Source of the DNA: Alteromonas sp. LMIT006
GTDB taxonomy: Bacteria; Pseudomonadota; Gammaproteobacteria; Enterobacterales; Alteromonadaceae
Direction: 5' to 3'
Length of the DNA stretch: 64,000 nt
NCBI RefSeq assembly: GCF_024300645.1
Contig: NZ_CP101291.1
Coordinates: 744,001 to 808,000, forward strand
Made by a program: the position numbers and the translations under genes
Notes under the pieces: generated by a model
Told to the model about the DNA's origin: nothing
The model's database searches: none
Seen by the model: the letters and a program-made list of their open reading frames with translations, nothing else
Part shown: piece after piece, positions 26,951 to 37,353 of the stretch
How the letters are laid out: each line of letters opens with the position of its first letter
Position numbering within the stretch: the first letter of the stretch is position 1

Positions 26951-29071
26951 GTGTATTTATTCGAACCCTTACAAAAGACCATTGAAACCTATTTACCTGC
27001 TGATAAGATTCAGTTGGTACGTAATGCATTTGTCTTAGCTCAAGATGCGCATGAAGGACAGATGCGTTCGTCTGGCGATCCGTATATTACACACCCTGTC
27101 GCAGTGGCTAATATTTTGGCCGAAATGCAATTTGACCACGAAACTCTGATGGCTGCTTTATTACACGATGTGATTGAAGACACCAGTTATACCCGTGAGG
27201 ATTTGGCTGAGCAGTTCGGGGATACGGTAGCTGATTTGGTTGAAGGCGTCAGTAAACTCGACAAAATAAAATTCTCAAACAAAGAAGAAGCTCAAGTCGA
27301 AAATTTTCGAAAAATGATGCTTGCTATGGTCGAAGACATCCGCGTCATCCTAATTAAACTAGCCGACCGCACTCATAACATGAGAACGCTTGGCGCGTTG
27401 CGTCCGGATAAGCGCAGACGAATTGCCAACGAAACGTTAGAGATTTACGCACCACTTGCTCATCGCTTGGGTATCCATGACATGAAGAATGAGCTTGAGA
27501 ATCTGGGATTTGCAGCAAAGCACCCAATGCGGGCGCGCGCATTATCAAGCGCGATAAAACAAGCGCGAGGCAATCGCAAAGAAATCATCGATAATGTGTT
27601 TACCGAAATTTGCACTCGACTTGATTCAGTGGGCCTGCCTGCTTTGGTCAAGGGACGAGAAAAGCATCTTTATTCGATTTATCGCAAGATGAAAAATAAA
27701 GAACTGCAGTTTAATGAAGTCATGGACATCTATGCATTTCGTCTGATCTTTGACACCATCGATGATTGTTATCGGGCATTAGGGGTGATGCACGGCTTGT
27801 ATAAACCGATTGAAAACCGGTTCAAAGATTATATTGCCATTCCGCGTACCAATGGTTATCAATCGCTACATACTTCGTTGAAAGGGCCTCATGGTATTCC
27901 GGTTGAGATCCAAATTCGCACCAATGAAATGGATCAAATGGCAGACAAAGGCGTTGCCGCGCATTGGCTTTACAAGGATAACGAAGATACGGATTCCAGT
28001 GCGCATTTAAAAGCCCGCAAATGGATGCAATCCATTCTCGAGTTGCAACAAAGTGCCAGCTCGTCGTTTGAGTTCATCGAGAACGTCAAATCTGATTTGT
28101 TTCCAGACGAAATTTATGTGTTTACCCCCAAAGGCTCGATCATTGAATTGCCGATGGGGGCATGTGCGGTGGATTTTGCTTATGCCGTGCATTCAGATGT
28201 TGGGAATCGCTGTGTGGGGGTCAGAGTCGATAAGCGCAACTCGTCATTGTCACAGCCATTAGAAAACGGGCAAACCATCGAAATTATTACTTCTCCACGC
28301 GCTAAACCGAATGCCAACTGGCTAAATTATGTCGTATCGGCAAAAGCACGCAGTGCGATTCGTCACTACTTGAAGCGCCAGCAAACCGAAGACGCAGCGA
28401 ACATGGGCCTTCGCTTGTTGCGCCACGCTTTAGGCTCGGTCAAATATGACGATATTCCAGCCCTGGATCTGCAACAAATCGCGTTAGATATGGGGCATAA
28501 CACCTTTGATGAGCTACTCAGAGAAATTGGTTTAGGCAACGAATTAGCGGGTGTCATAGCTCGACGTTTGGTTGGGGAAACTGAAGGGTTAACTGAGTCA
28601 GATAAGCGCGGTAATGTGGCGATTAAAGGGACTGAAGGCTTATTGTTACATTATTCTCGCTGTTGTTACCCAATCCCAAATGATGAAATCGTCGCAGTTC
28701 TCAATCCAGGTAAAGGTATGATGATCCATCAGGTAGGCTGTACCAATATTCGTAAGCTCGCCCGAGATGAACCGCAACGGGTCTTACCGATGGAGTGGGA
28801 TGGCGAAGTCAATGGCGATTTTAAGGTTTCATTGCGTATTGAACTGATCAATCATCAAGGCATACTGGCCAAATTAACCAACACCATTGCAGCATCGGAT
28901 TCTAATATCATCTCGATGAATTCAGACGAAAAAGAGTCCAATATTTATAATGTAGATTTGGTGTTAACCACCCATAATCGTATTCATTTTGCTGATATTA
29001 TGCGTAAAATTCGCAATATCGAAGAAGTTCAAAAAGTCTCGCGACATTCGCAGAGCAAAACCATAAATTAG
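26951..29071 (+). CDS. spoT: Bifunctional (p)ppGpp synthetase/hydrolase SpoT
   Basis: A 706-residue Rel/Spo homologue. Domains in order: a hydrolase with the metal-binding HD at residues 72-73 (LLHDVIEDT), a synthetase with RLIFDTIDDCYRALG and PRTNGYQSLHTSLKG, a TGS domain (DEIYVFTPKGSIIELP, about 381-396), a linker helical region and a C-terminal ACT domain (about 630-700). The intact HD motif implies an active ppGpp hydrolase. The start is GTG at 26951, giving the conserved N terminus MYLFEPLQKTIETYL. ridA follows 9 bp downstream. Confidence 0.96.
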   Translation: MYLFEPLQKTIETYLPADKIQLVRNAFVLAQDAHEGQMRSSGDPYITHPVAVANILAEMQFDHETLMAALLHDVIEDTSYTREDLAEQFGDTVADLVEGVSKLDKIKFSNKEEAQVENFRKMMLAMVEDIRVILIKLADRTHNMRTLGALRPDKRRRIANETLEIYAPLAHRLGIHDMKNELENLGFAAKHPMRARALSSAIKQARGNRKEIIDNVFTEICTRLDSVGLPALVKGREKHLYSIYRKMKNKELQFNEVMDIYAFRLIFDTIDDCYRALGVMHGLYKPIENRFKDYIAIPRTNGYQSLHTSLKGPHGIPVEIQIRTNEMDQMADKGVAAHWLYKDNEDTDSSAHLKARKWMQSILELQQSASSSFEFIENVKSDLFPDEIYVFTPKGSIIELPMGACAVDFAYAVHSDVGNRCVGVRVDKRNSSLSQPLENGQTIEIITSPRAKPNANWLNYVVSAKARSAIRHYLKRQQTEDAANMGLRLLRHALGSVKYDDIPALDLQQIALDMGHNTFDELLREIGLGNELAGVIARRLVGETEGLTESDKRGNVAIKGTEGLLLHYSRCCYPIPNDEIVAVLNPGKGMMIHQVGCTNIRKLARDEPQRVLPMEWDGEVNGDFKVSLRIELINHQGILAKLTNTIAASDSNIISMNSDEKESNIYNVDLVLTTHNRIHFADIMRKIRNIEEVQKVSRHSQSKTIN

Positions 29072-29080
29072 GAAATAACT

Positions 29081-29464
29081 ATGTCTCGACAAATCATTCA
29101 TACTGACCGTGCGCCCGCTGCTATAGGTACTTATAACCAAGCGGTTAAGGTTGATAACACCACATATTTATCTGGTCAGATCCCACTGGTACCAGAAACC
29201 ATGGAAATGGTATCGGATGATTTTGCTGAGCAAGCCCATCAAGTGTTCAAAAATCTTTCAGCGGTGTGTGAAGCTGCCGGTGGCACACTCAATGATATGG
29301 CCAAAGTGAATATATTTGTTATTGATTTAGGACATTTTGCTACCGTGAATAGCATTATGGCTGAGTATTTTAGTGAACCTTACCCCGCTCGTGCGGCAGT
29401 GCAAGTTGCAGCATTACCCAAAGGCGCACAAATCGAAATTGATGGTATCTTGATCACTGAGTAA
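29081..29464 (+). CDS. ridA: RidA family enamine/imine deaminase
   Basis: A 127-residue RidA (YjgF/YER057c) protein. Conserved marks are [20 protein letters not shown], the Arg in [16 protein letters not shown] and the C-terminal Glu in QIEIDGI, which together form the deaminase pocket. It hydrolyses reactive 2-aminoacrylate-type intermediates released by pyridoxal-phosphate enzymes. It is embedded between spoT (9 bp gap) and trmH (4 bp gap) and must be co-transcribed with them. In E. coli this position is empty. Confidence 0.93.
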   Translation: MSRQIIHTDRAPAAIGTYNQAVKVDNTTYLSGQIPLVPETMEMVSDDFAEQAHQVFKNLSAVCEAAGGTLNDMAKVNIFVIDLGHFATVNSIMAEYFSEPYPARAAVQVAALPKGAQIEIDGILITE

Positions 29465-29468
29465 GCTT

Positions 29469-30149
29469 ATGTCACCGGAACGTTATCAGCGCATCCGCCA
29501 AATGTTGGCGATGCGTCAAACGGATTTGACGGTGCTCATGGAAGAAGTACACAAACCTCACAATGTCTCTGCAATTCTGCGTACCTGTGATGCAGTTGGG
29601 ATCCATCAGGCGCATGCGATTTGGGAAAAAAACCCTGGCATGCGTCGTGGCACCTCAATGGGCGCAACGGATTGGTTGTCGGTACAAGCTCATGACACGA
29701 TTGATGATGCGGTGTCTCATCTCAAAGCGCAAAAAATGCAAGTCCTGGTAACGAACTTGTCTGATTCAGCTTTAGATTATCGCGAAATCGATTACACACG
29801 CCCTACGGCCATTATTATGGGACAAGAAAAAAACGGTGTAACACCAGAAGCTTTAGCGCTTGCGGATCATGATATCGTGATCCCTATGGTGGGCATGACG
29901 CAATCTTTGAATGTTTCTGTAGCGGCGGCCTTAGTGTTGTACGAAGCTCAGCGTCAACGGCAAAATGCCGGTATGTATCACACTCAACAATTGAGTGAGG
30001 AAGAATGTCAGAAAGCTCTGTTTAAAGGTGGTCATCCAACGATTTACAAACAGTGGTTAAAACACGATTTACCTTTGCCTCATATTAATGAGGAAGGACA
30101 AATTGATGCCTCACAAATATGGTGGGATACGCTACAATATTCCAAATAA
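29469..30149 (+). CDS. trmH: tRNA (guanosine(18)-2'-O)-methyltransferase TrmH
   Basis: A 226-residue SPOUT-class methyltransferase that 2'-O-methylates G18 of tRNA. The N-terminal KPHNVSAILRTCDAVGI and the knot motifs IIMGQEKNGVTPEAL and IPMVGMTQSLNVSVAAALVL are those of TrmH. The length agrees with E. coli TrmH (229). It lies between ridA and recG, as expected for the spoT-trmH-recG group. Confidence 0.95.
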   Translation: MSPERYQRIRQMLAMRQTDLTVLMEEVHKPHNVSAILRTCDAVGIHQAHAIWEKNPGMRRGTSMGATDWLSVQAHDTIDDAVSHLKAQKMQVLVTNLSDSALDYREIDYTRPTAIIMGQEKNGVTPEALALADHDIVIPMVGMTQSLNVSVAAALVLYEAQRQRQNAGMYHTQQLSEEECQKALFKGGHPTIYKQWLKHDLPLPHINEEGQIDASQIWWDTLQYSK

Positions 30150-30190
30150 CAAGTGACGTTTACATAACGATAATAACAAAGGGATTACGA

Positions 30191-32272
30191 GTGACGCAGA
30201 CGACATTAGGCAGTATGCCAGTGACCAAGCTCAAAGGAGTCGGCCCTAAAATGGCAGACAAACTCCACGATTTTGGTTTGCGCACGGTGCAAGATGTGTT
30301 GTTTCACCTACCCATTCGCTATGAAGACCGCACGCGTGTTTACAATATTGCCGATGTCCATCATGGTTTGCATGCAACCGTTGTGGCGCAAGTTATCAGT
30401 GCCGAGATCAAATTTGGTAAACGCCGCTCTTTGGTGGTCAAAGTCTCAGATGAGACGGGCGGTTTGAGCTGTCGTTTTTTCTTTTTTTCGGCGGCACAAA
30501 AAAAACAACTTATACCAGGTACTCGTCTGAGAATTTTTGGTGAAATGCGCCGTGGCTTAAACGGACTAGAAGTGGTTCATCCCGAGTACAAAATTGTCCA
30601 CGACGATGCCCCAATTGCAGTGGCCGAAAGTCTTACCCCCGTCTATCCCGCGACCGAGGGCATCAAACAAGTCACTCTGCGAAATCTCACCGAGAGTGCC
30701 TTACAAGCTCTTGACCAAGGTGCGTTAGCAGAGTTATTCCCAGCGGGTCTGTATGATCAGCAAGTGTCTTTGCGTGAAGCGTTGTACCTCGTGCATCGCC
30801 CACCACCGGACGTCACGATGGAGTTGATAACGGAAGGTAAGCACCCTGCACAGCATAGATTAATTTTAGAAGAGCTGATCGCGCATCATCTGAGTATTTT
30901 GCAGGTTCGTCGAGATCATGCACAAGACCCAGGGTTTGCGATTGAGGAACGAGATCCCTTGTCTCGGGCTTTTTTAGAGCAACTGCCTTTTTCCCCGACC
31001 AATGCCCAAGCGCGCGTGGTTGCTGAAATCAAATCAGACTTAGCTCAAGGCGTACCTATGTTGCGCTTAGTGCAAGGCGATGTGGGTTCGGGCAAAACCT
31101 TAGTCGCCGCTCTGGCGGCGTTACCCGTTATCGCTCAAGGGTATCAAGTTGCCCTGATGGCACCAACTGAATTGCTAGCAGAGCAACATGCGCAAAATTT
31201 TGCCAACTGGTTTGCTCCGCTTGGTTTAAATGTAGGCTGGCTAGCTGGTAAACTCAAAGGCAAAGTACGTGAGCAAGTGCTTACCGAACTGCAAAACGGA
31301 ACCATCAATATGCTGGTCGGTACTCATGCCGTGTTCCAAGAAAAGGTGGAATACGCCAATCTTGCTTTGGTTATTATTGACGAACAACACCGATTTGGGG
31401 TGCATCAACGCTTAGCTTTACGCGAAAAAGGCGAGCAACAAGGGCGTTTCCCGCATCAATTAGTGATGACGGCGACGCCGATTCCACGAACTCTTGCCAT
31501 GACTGCTTATGCTGATTTGGATACTTCAATTATAGATGAATTACCACCTGGTCGCACGCCGGTCAAAACAGTCGTCATCCCCAACGCCAGACGCGATCAA
31601 ATCATCGAACGGGTACGCCAGGTGGTGACTACTGAGCGCCGTCAAGTGTACTGGGTTTGCACCTTGATTGAAGAGTCGGATGTCTTGCAAAGCCAAGCGG
31701 CAGAAGACACCCACGCGGCATTGCAAACACTGTTGCCTGAGCTGCGTATCGGCCTAGTGCACGGCCGACTTCACGCCAAAGACAAACAAGCACGAATGCA
31801 GGCATTTAAAGAAGCTGAAATTGATTTGTTGGTCGCGACCACCGTCATTGAGGTTGGCGTAGATGTACCGAATGCTTCGCTTATGATCATAGAAAATCCA
31901 GAGCGCCTAGGCCTAGCACAACTGCATCAACTCCGAGGAAGAGTGGGCAGAGGGAGCGTGGAAAGTCATTGTGTGTTGTTATATGAAGGGAATTTGTCAA
32001 AAACTGCCGAGCAACGCTTACGGGTGTTACGAGAGTCCAATGATGGATTTTATATTGCTCAAAAAGACTTAGAAATTCGAGGTCCGGGCGAGATCTTGGG
32101 GACTAAACAAACGGGTATCGCGGATCTCAAGATTGCCGATTTGGTTCGAGATGGCCACATGCTCGGCCAAGTCCATCAATTGGCTGAACATTTGTTCGAG
32201 CATTATCCCAAGCACGCCAATGCCATCGTACAGCGCTGGCTAGGATATAAAGGACACTATTCCAATGCTTAA
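30191..32272 (+). CDS. recG: ATP-dependent DNA helicase RecG
   Basis: A 693-residue branched-DNA helicase, the same length as E. coli RecG. The N-terminal wedge (OB-fold) domain starts with MPVTKLKGVGPKMADKL. The helicase core has Walker A GDVGSGKTLVAALA, the DEQH box in VIIDEQHRFG, TATPIPRTLAMT and the motif VI block LHQLRGRVGRG. The start is GTG at 30191, preceded by AAAGGG; codons further upstream overlap trmH and are not conserved. It regresses stalled forks and processes recombination intermediates. It overlaps rsmJ by 8 bp. Confidence 0.96.
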   Translation: MTQTTLGSMPVTKLKGVGPKMADKLHDFGLRTVQDVLFHLPIRYEDRTRVYNIADVHHGLHATVVAQVISAEIKFGKRRSLVVKVSDETGGLSCRFFFFSAAQKKQLIPGTRLRIFGEMRRGLNGLEVVHPEYKIVHDDAPIAVAESLTPVYPATEGIKQVTLRNLTESALQALDQGALAELFPAGLYDQQVSLREALYLVHRPPPDVTMELITEGKHPAQHRLILEELIAHHLSILQVRRDHAQDPGFAIEERDPLSRAFLEQLPFSPTNAQARVVAEIKSDLAQGVPMLRLVQGDVGSGKTLVAALAALPVIAQGYQVALMAPTELLAEQHAQNFANWFAPLGLNVGWLAGKLKGKVREQVLTELQNGTINMLVGTHAVFQEKVEYANLALVIIDEQHRFGVHQRLALREKGEQQGRFPHQLVMTATPIPRTLAMTAYADLDTSIIDELPPGRTPVKTVVIPNARRDQIIERVRQVVTTERRQVYWVCTLIEESDVLQSQAAEDTHAALQTLLPELRIGLVHGRLHAKDKQARMQAFKEAEIDLLVATTVIEVGVDVPNASLMIIENPERLGLAQLHQLRGRVGRGSVESHCVLLYEGNLSKTAEQRLRVLRESNDGFYIAQKDLEIRGPGEILGTKQTGIADLKIADLVRDGHMLGQVHQLAEHLFEHYPKHANAIVQRWLGYKGHYSNA

Positions 32273-33107
32273 ACAAACGCATATTCAACAATATAGTGAC
32301 TTGCGTATTATAGGCGGTGTGCCCTTTCCGATTCGTCTAGCGGATACCATAGTTCAAGAAGCAAAACCAGAATATTTGGCACGGTTACAAGACCTTGCTG
32401 ACACCTGGCAGTTACAAGCCTGGCCGAAATCGGCAGGCAATCCGGCTCAAGGCTTATTCTTATCGTTAAGCGAAAATGGCTTGGGTTTAGTGGATATCAA
32501 CCTGCCAAAGGTACTGCCATTGATGGTTGATTTTGCCAGTGAGGCACTTGCGTATCGCAAAGACAAAGGCGGTGGCAAAAATGAAGCGATTGCCAAAGCG
32601 GTTGGTATCAAAGGACAATCTGATTGGCATGTAGTAGATGCTACCGCAGGCCTGGGAACGGATAGCTTTATCTTGGCCAGTGTTGGATGCCGAGTCACTA
32701 TGTTAGAGCGTGCTAATGTGGTGTGCGCGTTGTTAGCCGATGGGCTCGCTCGGTTGGCATGGCGCGATGACTTGGTTTGGTTGGCAGACGCTCTTTCACT
32801 CAAATCAGGCAATGCCCATGAATCGTTGCAAAAGCTTGCTCAAGAAGCAGCGCATGTGGATGTGGTGTATTTAGATCCCATGTTCCCCCATAAGAAAAAA
32901 TCCGCCGCCGTGAAGAAAAACATGCAGTTTTTGCAACAACTGCTTGGTCATGATACCGATGCGGATGATTTGTTGACACCAGCCTTGGCGTTAGCGCATA
33001 AACGCGTGGTCGTAAAACGCCCCAACTATGCACCACCGCTCAACAATCAGGCTCCGAGTATGGCGATTAAGGGCAAAAAACATCGCTTTGATGTGTATTT
33101 GCTGTAA
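32265..33107 (+). CDS. rsmJ: 16S rRNA (guanine(1516)-N2)-methyltransferase RsmJ
   Basis: A 280-residue S-adenosylmethionine-dependent enzyme that methylates G1516 of 16S rRNA. The cofactor motif VVDATAGLGTDSFILASVG (about residues 126-144) and the catalytic block VYLDPMFPHKKKSAAVKK match RsmJ/YhiQ. It is slightly longer than the E. coli protein (250), with an N-terminal extension of about 25 residues. It overlaps the end of recG by 8 bp, so it looks like the last gene of the gmk-to-rsmJ run. It converges on pmbA. Confidence 0.93.
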   Translation: MLKQTHIQQYSDLRIIGGVPFPIRLADTIVQEAKPEYLARLQDLADTWQLQAWPKSAGNPAQGLFLSLSENGLGLVDINLPKVLPLMVDFASEALAYRKDKGGGKNEAIAKAVGIKGQSDWHVVDATAGLGTDSFILASVGCRVTMLERANVVCALLADGLARLAWRDDLVWLADALSLKSGNAHESLQKLAQEAAHVDVVYLDPMFPHKKKSAAVKKNMQFLQQLLGHDTDADDLLTPALALAHKRVVVKRPNYAPPLNNQAPSMAIKGKKHRFDVYLL

Positions 33108-33125
33108 TAATCAATTTATTGAAGA

Positions 33126-34460
33126 TTACTCGCCTCCCACCTGCATCTCGCTCAACAAAATCGAACCTGTGTGTACTGAGCCTCGGATTTCTGTATCTCG
33201 AGCAATGCCTTGGATATTTGCCAGCATGTCCTTTAGGTTAGACGCCAGAGTGAACTCATGAACTGGGTATTGGATCACACCATTTTCGACCCAGTATCCT
33301 GCAGCGCCTCGCGAATAATCGCCGGTCACCCCATTAACGCCTTGTCCCATCAGTTCTGTGACTAAGATTCCAGTACCCATTTGCGCGAGCAAATCGGACT
33401 GTTCGGCATGCGTCGTGGATACTTGCCAGTTGTGAATACCCCCAGCATGGCCTGTCGTGGTAAGTCCCATTTTGCGCGCAGAATAACTGGTTAATAGGTA
33501 GGTCTGTAAGACGCCATCTAGGACGATATCTCGTGCAATAGTGGCTACGCCCTCGTGGTCAAAGGGAGAGCTAGCCAGTGCGCTTGCTAGATGTGGCGCT
33601 TCTTGTATCGTTAACCATTTGGGTAAGATTTGGGTATTGATACTATCTAGTAAAAAGCTAGACTTGCGGTAGAGACTGCCACCGCTGATGGCGCTCACTA
33701 GATGGCCAAACAAGCTTGAGGCGATGGTGCGATCAAGTACGACGGGGTATTTACCGGTTTTGACCTTTCTTGCATGTAAGCGATTGAGGGCATTATTTGC
33801 AGCCTCCACACCAATGGTTTTGGATTCGGGCAGTAAATTTGCTTGGCGATTGATGCCATAAGCGTAATCGCGCTGCATGTCATCGCCATCGGTTGCAATC
33901 ATGACACAGCTTAACGCATAGCGAGAACTTGGATATCCAGCTAAAAAGCCATGTGAGTTGCCATAGACTCGACAACCAATATTGGCGTTGTACGTTGCGC
34001 CATCCGAATTTGTGATTTTGTCAGAGACCTCGAGTGCAGCTTGTTCGGTTTCAAGTGCTAACGCGAGAGCCTGTTCCGTATCAAGTGCAACAGGATGATA
34101 CAAATCACAATCGACGATCTCTTTGGCCATTAGCTCTGCATCTGCCAAACCATTACAGTCATCGCGTTCAGTATGTTTAGCGATGGCTACGGCTTTTTCA
34201 ACAGTAAGTTTGAGCGCGTCTGGTGAAAGATCTGAGGTGGAAGCTGAGCCTTTTTGTTGGCCGACATAGACGGCAATCCCTAAGCCTCCGTCATTGGTGA
34301 ATTCAACCGTCTCAACATCTTGCATACGAGCTGTGACACTGATCCCTTGTACTTTTGACATGCTGGCTTCAGCCGCGGTGGCACCTGCCGCTTTAGCAAA
34401 ATCCAATACTTGTGAAACTGCGTCTTGAATGTCGTTTAGCTGTTGCTGTATAGGTTGCAT
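33126..34460 (-). CDS. pmbA: Metalloprotease complex subunit PmbA/TldE
   Basis: A 444-residue member of the TldD/PmbA family, the partner of TldD. It resembles E. coli PmbA (450), for instance in TNDGGLGIAVYVGQQKGSAS and in the C-terminal GVTGDYSRGAAGYWVENG. No HExxxH motif is seen, as expected for TldE; the active metal site lies in TldD. The complex matures microcin B17 and degrades unfolded peptides such as free CcdA antitoxin. It is encoded divergently from darP, and tldD lies just beyond on the same strand as pmbA. Confidence 0.95.
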   Translation of the reverse strand: MQPIQQQLNDIQDAVSQVLDFAKAAGATAAEASMSKVQGISVTARMQDVETVEFTNDGGLGIAVYVGQQKGSASTSDLSPDALKLTVEKAVAIAKHTERDDCNGLADAELMAKEIVDCDLYHPVALDTEQALALALETEQAALEVSDKITNSDGATYNANIGCRVYGNSHGFLAGYPSSRYALSCVMIATDGDDMQRDYAYGINRQANLLPESKTIGVEAANNALNRLHARKVKTGKYPVVLDRTIASSLFGHLVSAISGGSLYRKSSFLLDSINTQILPKWLTIQEAPHLASALASSPFDHEGVATIARDIVLDGVLQTYLLTSYSARKMGLTTTGHAGGIHNWQVSTTHAEQSDLLAQMGTGILVTELMGQGVNGVTGDYSRGAAGYWVENGVIQYPVHEFTLASNLKDMLANIQGIARDTEIRGSVHTGSILLSEMQVGGE

Positions 34461-34543
34461 ATAAAACTTCTATCCATTATAGGGCCGGTCTTGATACAAT
34501 AGCACTCAATTAACAAGTACCCACTGTGACAGGCAATCAATCT

Positions 34544-35062
34544 ATGTCCGAATTTGATGATGTTCAAGACAACAACGAACCCGAATTTGTCAGTAAAACC
34601 CAACTCAAGCAAGAAGCCAAAGAGTTAGTTGATTTGGGCAAAAAACTCACCGAGTTGACGCCTGCCAAGCTCAAAGAGTTTGATCTGGATGATGAATTAC
34701 TAGAAGCGATCACCCTCGCTCAAAAAATCAATCGCAAAAAAGACGGTTATCGTCGCCAGTTATCGTTTATCGGCAAACTCTTGCGTCAGCGTGATAATAC
34801 ACCTGAGATTGCGCACCAAATGACGATGTTGAATGTCGCTCAGCGACAAGTTGTCCAAGCTTTTCATGCATTAGAGAACACTCGAGATGACATCGTCGCG
34901 CGTGGTGACGACGCTATTAACGAGGTGTTAACCGCACATCCTCAACTTGACCGTCAACACCTTCGCCAGCTTGCGCGTCAAGCTAAAAAACAAGCTGAAA
35001 AAAATAAGCCACCTAAGGCCTCTCGCGAGATATTTCAGTATCTCAAGGCGCACATCAAATAA
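34544..35062 (+). CDS. darP: Ribosome-associated protein DarP (YjgA, DUF615)
   Basis: A 172-residue acidic-then-basic helical protein of the DarP/YjgA family. Landmarks are SKTQLKQEAKELVDLGKKL, ALTLAQKI-like helices, KKDGYRRQLSFIGKLLR and the C-terminal REIFQYLK. It binds late 50S ribosome precursors and helps their maturation. ATG at 34544 is chosen; a GTG at 34526 is also in frame. The gene lies between pmbA and tldD, the usual neighbours in this group, and its stop codon directly abuts the tldD stop codon on the other strand. Confidence 0.93.
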   Translation: MSEFDDVQDNNEPEFVSKTQLKQEAKELVDLGKKLTELTPAKLKEFDLDDELLEAITLAQKINRKKDGYRRQLSFIGKLLRQRDNTPEIAHQMTMLNVAQRQVVQAFHALENTRDDIVARGDDAINEVLTAHPQLDRQHLRQLARQAKKQAEKNKPPKASREIFQYLKAHIK

Positions 35063-36511
35063 TTATTGCGTACCGCCGACGGTCAACTCATCAACCTTGA
35101 GGGTCGGCTGGCCAACGCCTACCGGCACGCTTTGTCCATCTTTTCCACAGACGCCGACACCGCGGTCAAGGCTCATGTCATTGCCGATCATCGAAATCTT
35201 ACCCATGACATCTGGGCCATTACCAATTAAGGTTGCACCTTTGATTGGTGTGGTGATTTTACCATCTTCAATTAAATAAGCTTCTGAGGTCGAAAAGACG
35301 AATTTGCCAGACGTGATATCGACCTGACCACCACCAAAGTTGGGTGCATAAATGCCTTGCTTCACACTGTTGATGATCTCATCAGGCGAGTGTTCGCCAC
35401 CCAACATATAGGTATTGGTCATGCGCGGCATGGGCAAATGCGAGTAAGACTCACGTCGGCCATTACCAGTGGGAGCCACCCCCATCAGTCGCGCATTGTG
35501 TTTATCTTGCATATAGCCACGCAAGATCCCATCTTCAATCAGTACGTTGTATCCGGACGGCGTGCCTTCATCGTCAATACTGAGAGAACCTCGGCGGTCA
35601 GGGATCGTGCCATCATCGACGACAGTGACACCTTTGGCGGCCACTTGTTCACCAATCCGACCCGAGAACGTCGATGCGCCCTTGCGATTAAAATCACCTT
35701 CTAAACCATGACCAACGGCTTCGTGCAACAATACCCCAGGCCAGCCGGCGCCAAGCACCACTGGCATGTTGCCAGCAGGGGCCGCTTCGGCTTGTAAATT
35801 AATTCGAGCCATGTGCAAAGCATCATCGGCAACACTTTGATAAAAGGGTACGCCGTCTTCTTCCGCAGTAAAAAAGGCATAAGCATAACGCCCACCAGCA
35901 CCGGAACCACCACGTTCACGACGGCCATTTTCTTCTAATAATACAGAAACATTCAGGCGGATTAATGGACGTATATCAGAAGCCAAGGTACCATCGGTAG
36001 CGATGATCAGTATTTCCTCATACACACCTGTGATGGATACACTCACTTGTTCCGCATTAGGTGCTTGAGCGCGAATATATTGGTCACAGGCTTTTAATAA
36101 GGCGATTTTTTCTTCTTCAGCCATTGCCAGTAAAGGGTTGTCGCGCATATATTTTTGCACAACATCACGACTCTGGAGGTGTTTGCGAGCAGGCGTTACA
36201 TCAAGTTTTGGAGCAATGCCACGGGCTGCTTTAGCCGCATCCTTTAGTGCAGTAAGATTAATATCATCTGAGTAAGCAAAACCGGTTTTTTCCCCACTGA
36301 TTGCGCGCACCCCAACGCCGCGTTCGATATTGTAACTCCCGTTTTTGATGATCCCATCTTCTAATACCCAGGCCTCGTGCTGAGAAGATTGAAAATACAT
36401 ATCCGCATAATCGACTTGATGGGTATCAAACAGCGCAAATGTCTGTTCAATCTGGTGCAGACTGATATCGGAAGCGTCTAACAGATTGTGTTGTACGTCA
36501 GCTAAACTCAC
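35063..36511 (-). CDS. tldD: Metalloprotease TldD
   Basis: A 482-residue catalytic subunit of the TldD/TldE protease (E. coli TldD 481). The HEAVGH motif in [16 protein letters not shown] lies near residues 262-267 and supplies the metal ligands. Further conserved blocks are [34 protein letters not shown] and the C-terminal GICGK-like segment. It probably forms the end of the mreB-to-tldD run, 8 bp after the nitrilase-like gene. Together with pmbA, both subunits of the complex are encoded within 3.4 kb. Confidence 0.96.
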   Translation of the reverse strand: MSLADVQHNLLDASDISLHQIEQTFALFDTHQVDYADMYFQSSQHEAWVLEDGIIKNGSYNIERGVGVRAISGEKTGFAYSDDINLTALKDAAKAARGIAPKLDVTPARKHLQSRDVVQKYMRDNPLLAMAEEEKIALLKACDQYIRAQAPNAEQVSVSITGVYEEILIIATDGTLASDIRPLIRLNVSVLLEENGRRERGGSGAGGRYAYAFFTAEEDGVPFYQSVADDALHMARINLQAEAAPAGNMPVVLGAGWPGVLLHEAVGHGLEGDFNRKGASTFSGRIGEQVAAKGVTVVDDGTIPDRRGSLSIDDEGTPSGYNVLIEDGILRGYMQDKHNARLMGVAPTGNGRRESYSHLPMPRMTNTYMLGGEHSPDEIINSVKQGIYAPNFGGGQVDITSGKFVFSTSEAYLIEDGKITTPIKGATLIGNGPDVMGKISMIGNDMSLDRGVGVCGKDGQSVPVGVGQPTLKVDELTVGGTQ

Positions 36512-36519
36512 AGCGTCTC

Positions 36520-37353
36520 CTAAAATACTTTGCGGTGCTGTGCCATTGGAATGGCTTGGCGAATGTGTTCTTGAGCTTCATGGTCGAGGTGACAACTGAT
36601 CCAGCCGCAGCCTTGCTCGATACATGCGATGCGCTCGCCCCATGGCGAATAGATTACGGTATGGCCAAATGTTTCTCGGCCATTAGCGTGAACGCCGCCC
36701 TGGTTCGCCGCAACCACATAACTTTGGTATTCAATAGCACGCGCAGCCAGTAAGCTATGCCAGTGTGCTTTACCTGTAGTGTAGGTAAAAGCGGCGGGCA
36801 ACACAATGACATCTAATGGTTTTTTTGCACTCATTGCGTTGAATAAAGCGCTAAATCGTAGGTCATAACAGACCGCCATGCCAATGTGCCCAATTGCGCC
36901 AGTGTAAGTAATTGCTTGCTCACCTGCTACTGTTGTAGCCGATTCTCGATAAGCGCGTGTATTATCTGCAACATCGACATCGAACAGGTGCACTTTTACA
37001 TACTCAGCACACATCTCACCAGCAGGATTGATCAACCATGAAGTTGCTTTCAATTTATTGGGTTCACAGCTTGGGGTAGGAATAGAGCCAGTCACTAGCC
37101 AAATGCCAAATGTTCTAGCGGTATCACAACACCATTGTTTGAGATATGCTTGCGCAGAGGGCTCTAGTAACGCAAGTTGCCCTTTGTCATTACCACCAAA
37201 AAACGCAAAGCATTCTGGTAACACCACCAAGGCGTTATGAGATGAGGTACGCTGAGACTGCCATTGTTCAAGCTGAGATGTTACCTCGATAAAGTTAGCA
37301 TCGACATCGGGCACAGAGATCAGCTGAATGGCAACGAGTTCGAGATTATCCAC
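36520..37353 (-). CDS. Carbon-nitrogen hydrolase (nitrilase superfamily)
   Basis: A 277-residue amidase of the nitrilase superfamily, closest by eye to the Nit1/Nit2 branch. The catalytic triad is visible: E47 in [13 protein letters not shown]120 in [10 protein letters not shown] and C162 in [10 protein letters not shown]. Enzymes of this branch include deaminated-glutathione amidase and omega-amidase, so metabolite repair is a likely role. It overlaps the end of yhdP by 8 bp and precedes tldD by 8 bp. This nit gene between yhdP and tldD recurs in related bacteria. Confidence 0.9.
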   Translation of the reverse strand: MDNLELVAIQLISVPDVDANFIEVTSQLEQWQSQRTSSHNALVVLPECFAFFGGNDKGQLALLEPSAQAYLKQWCCDTARTFGIWLVTGSIPTPSCEPNKLKATSWLINPAGEMCAEYVKVHLFDVDVADNTRAYRESATTVAGEQAITYTGAIGHIGMAVCYDLRFSALFNAMSAKKPLDVIVLPAAFTYTTGKAHWHSLLAARAIEYQSYVVAANQGGVHANGRETFGHTVIYSPWGERIACIEQGCGWISCHLDHEAQEHIRQAIPMAQHRKVF

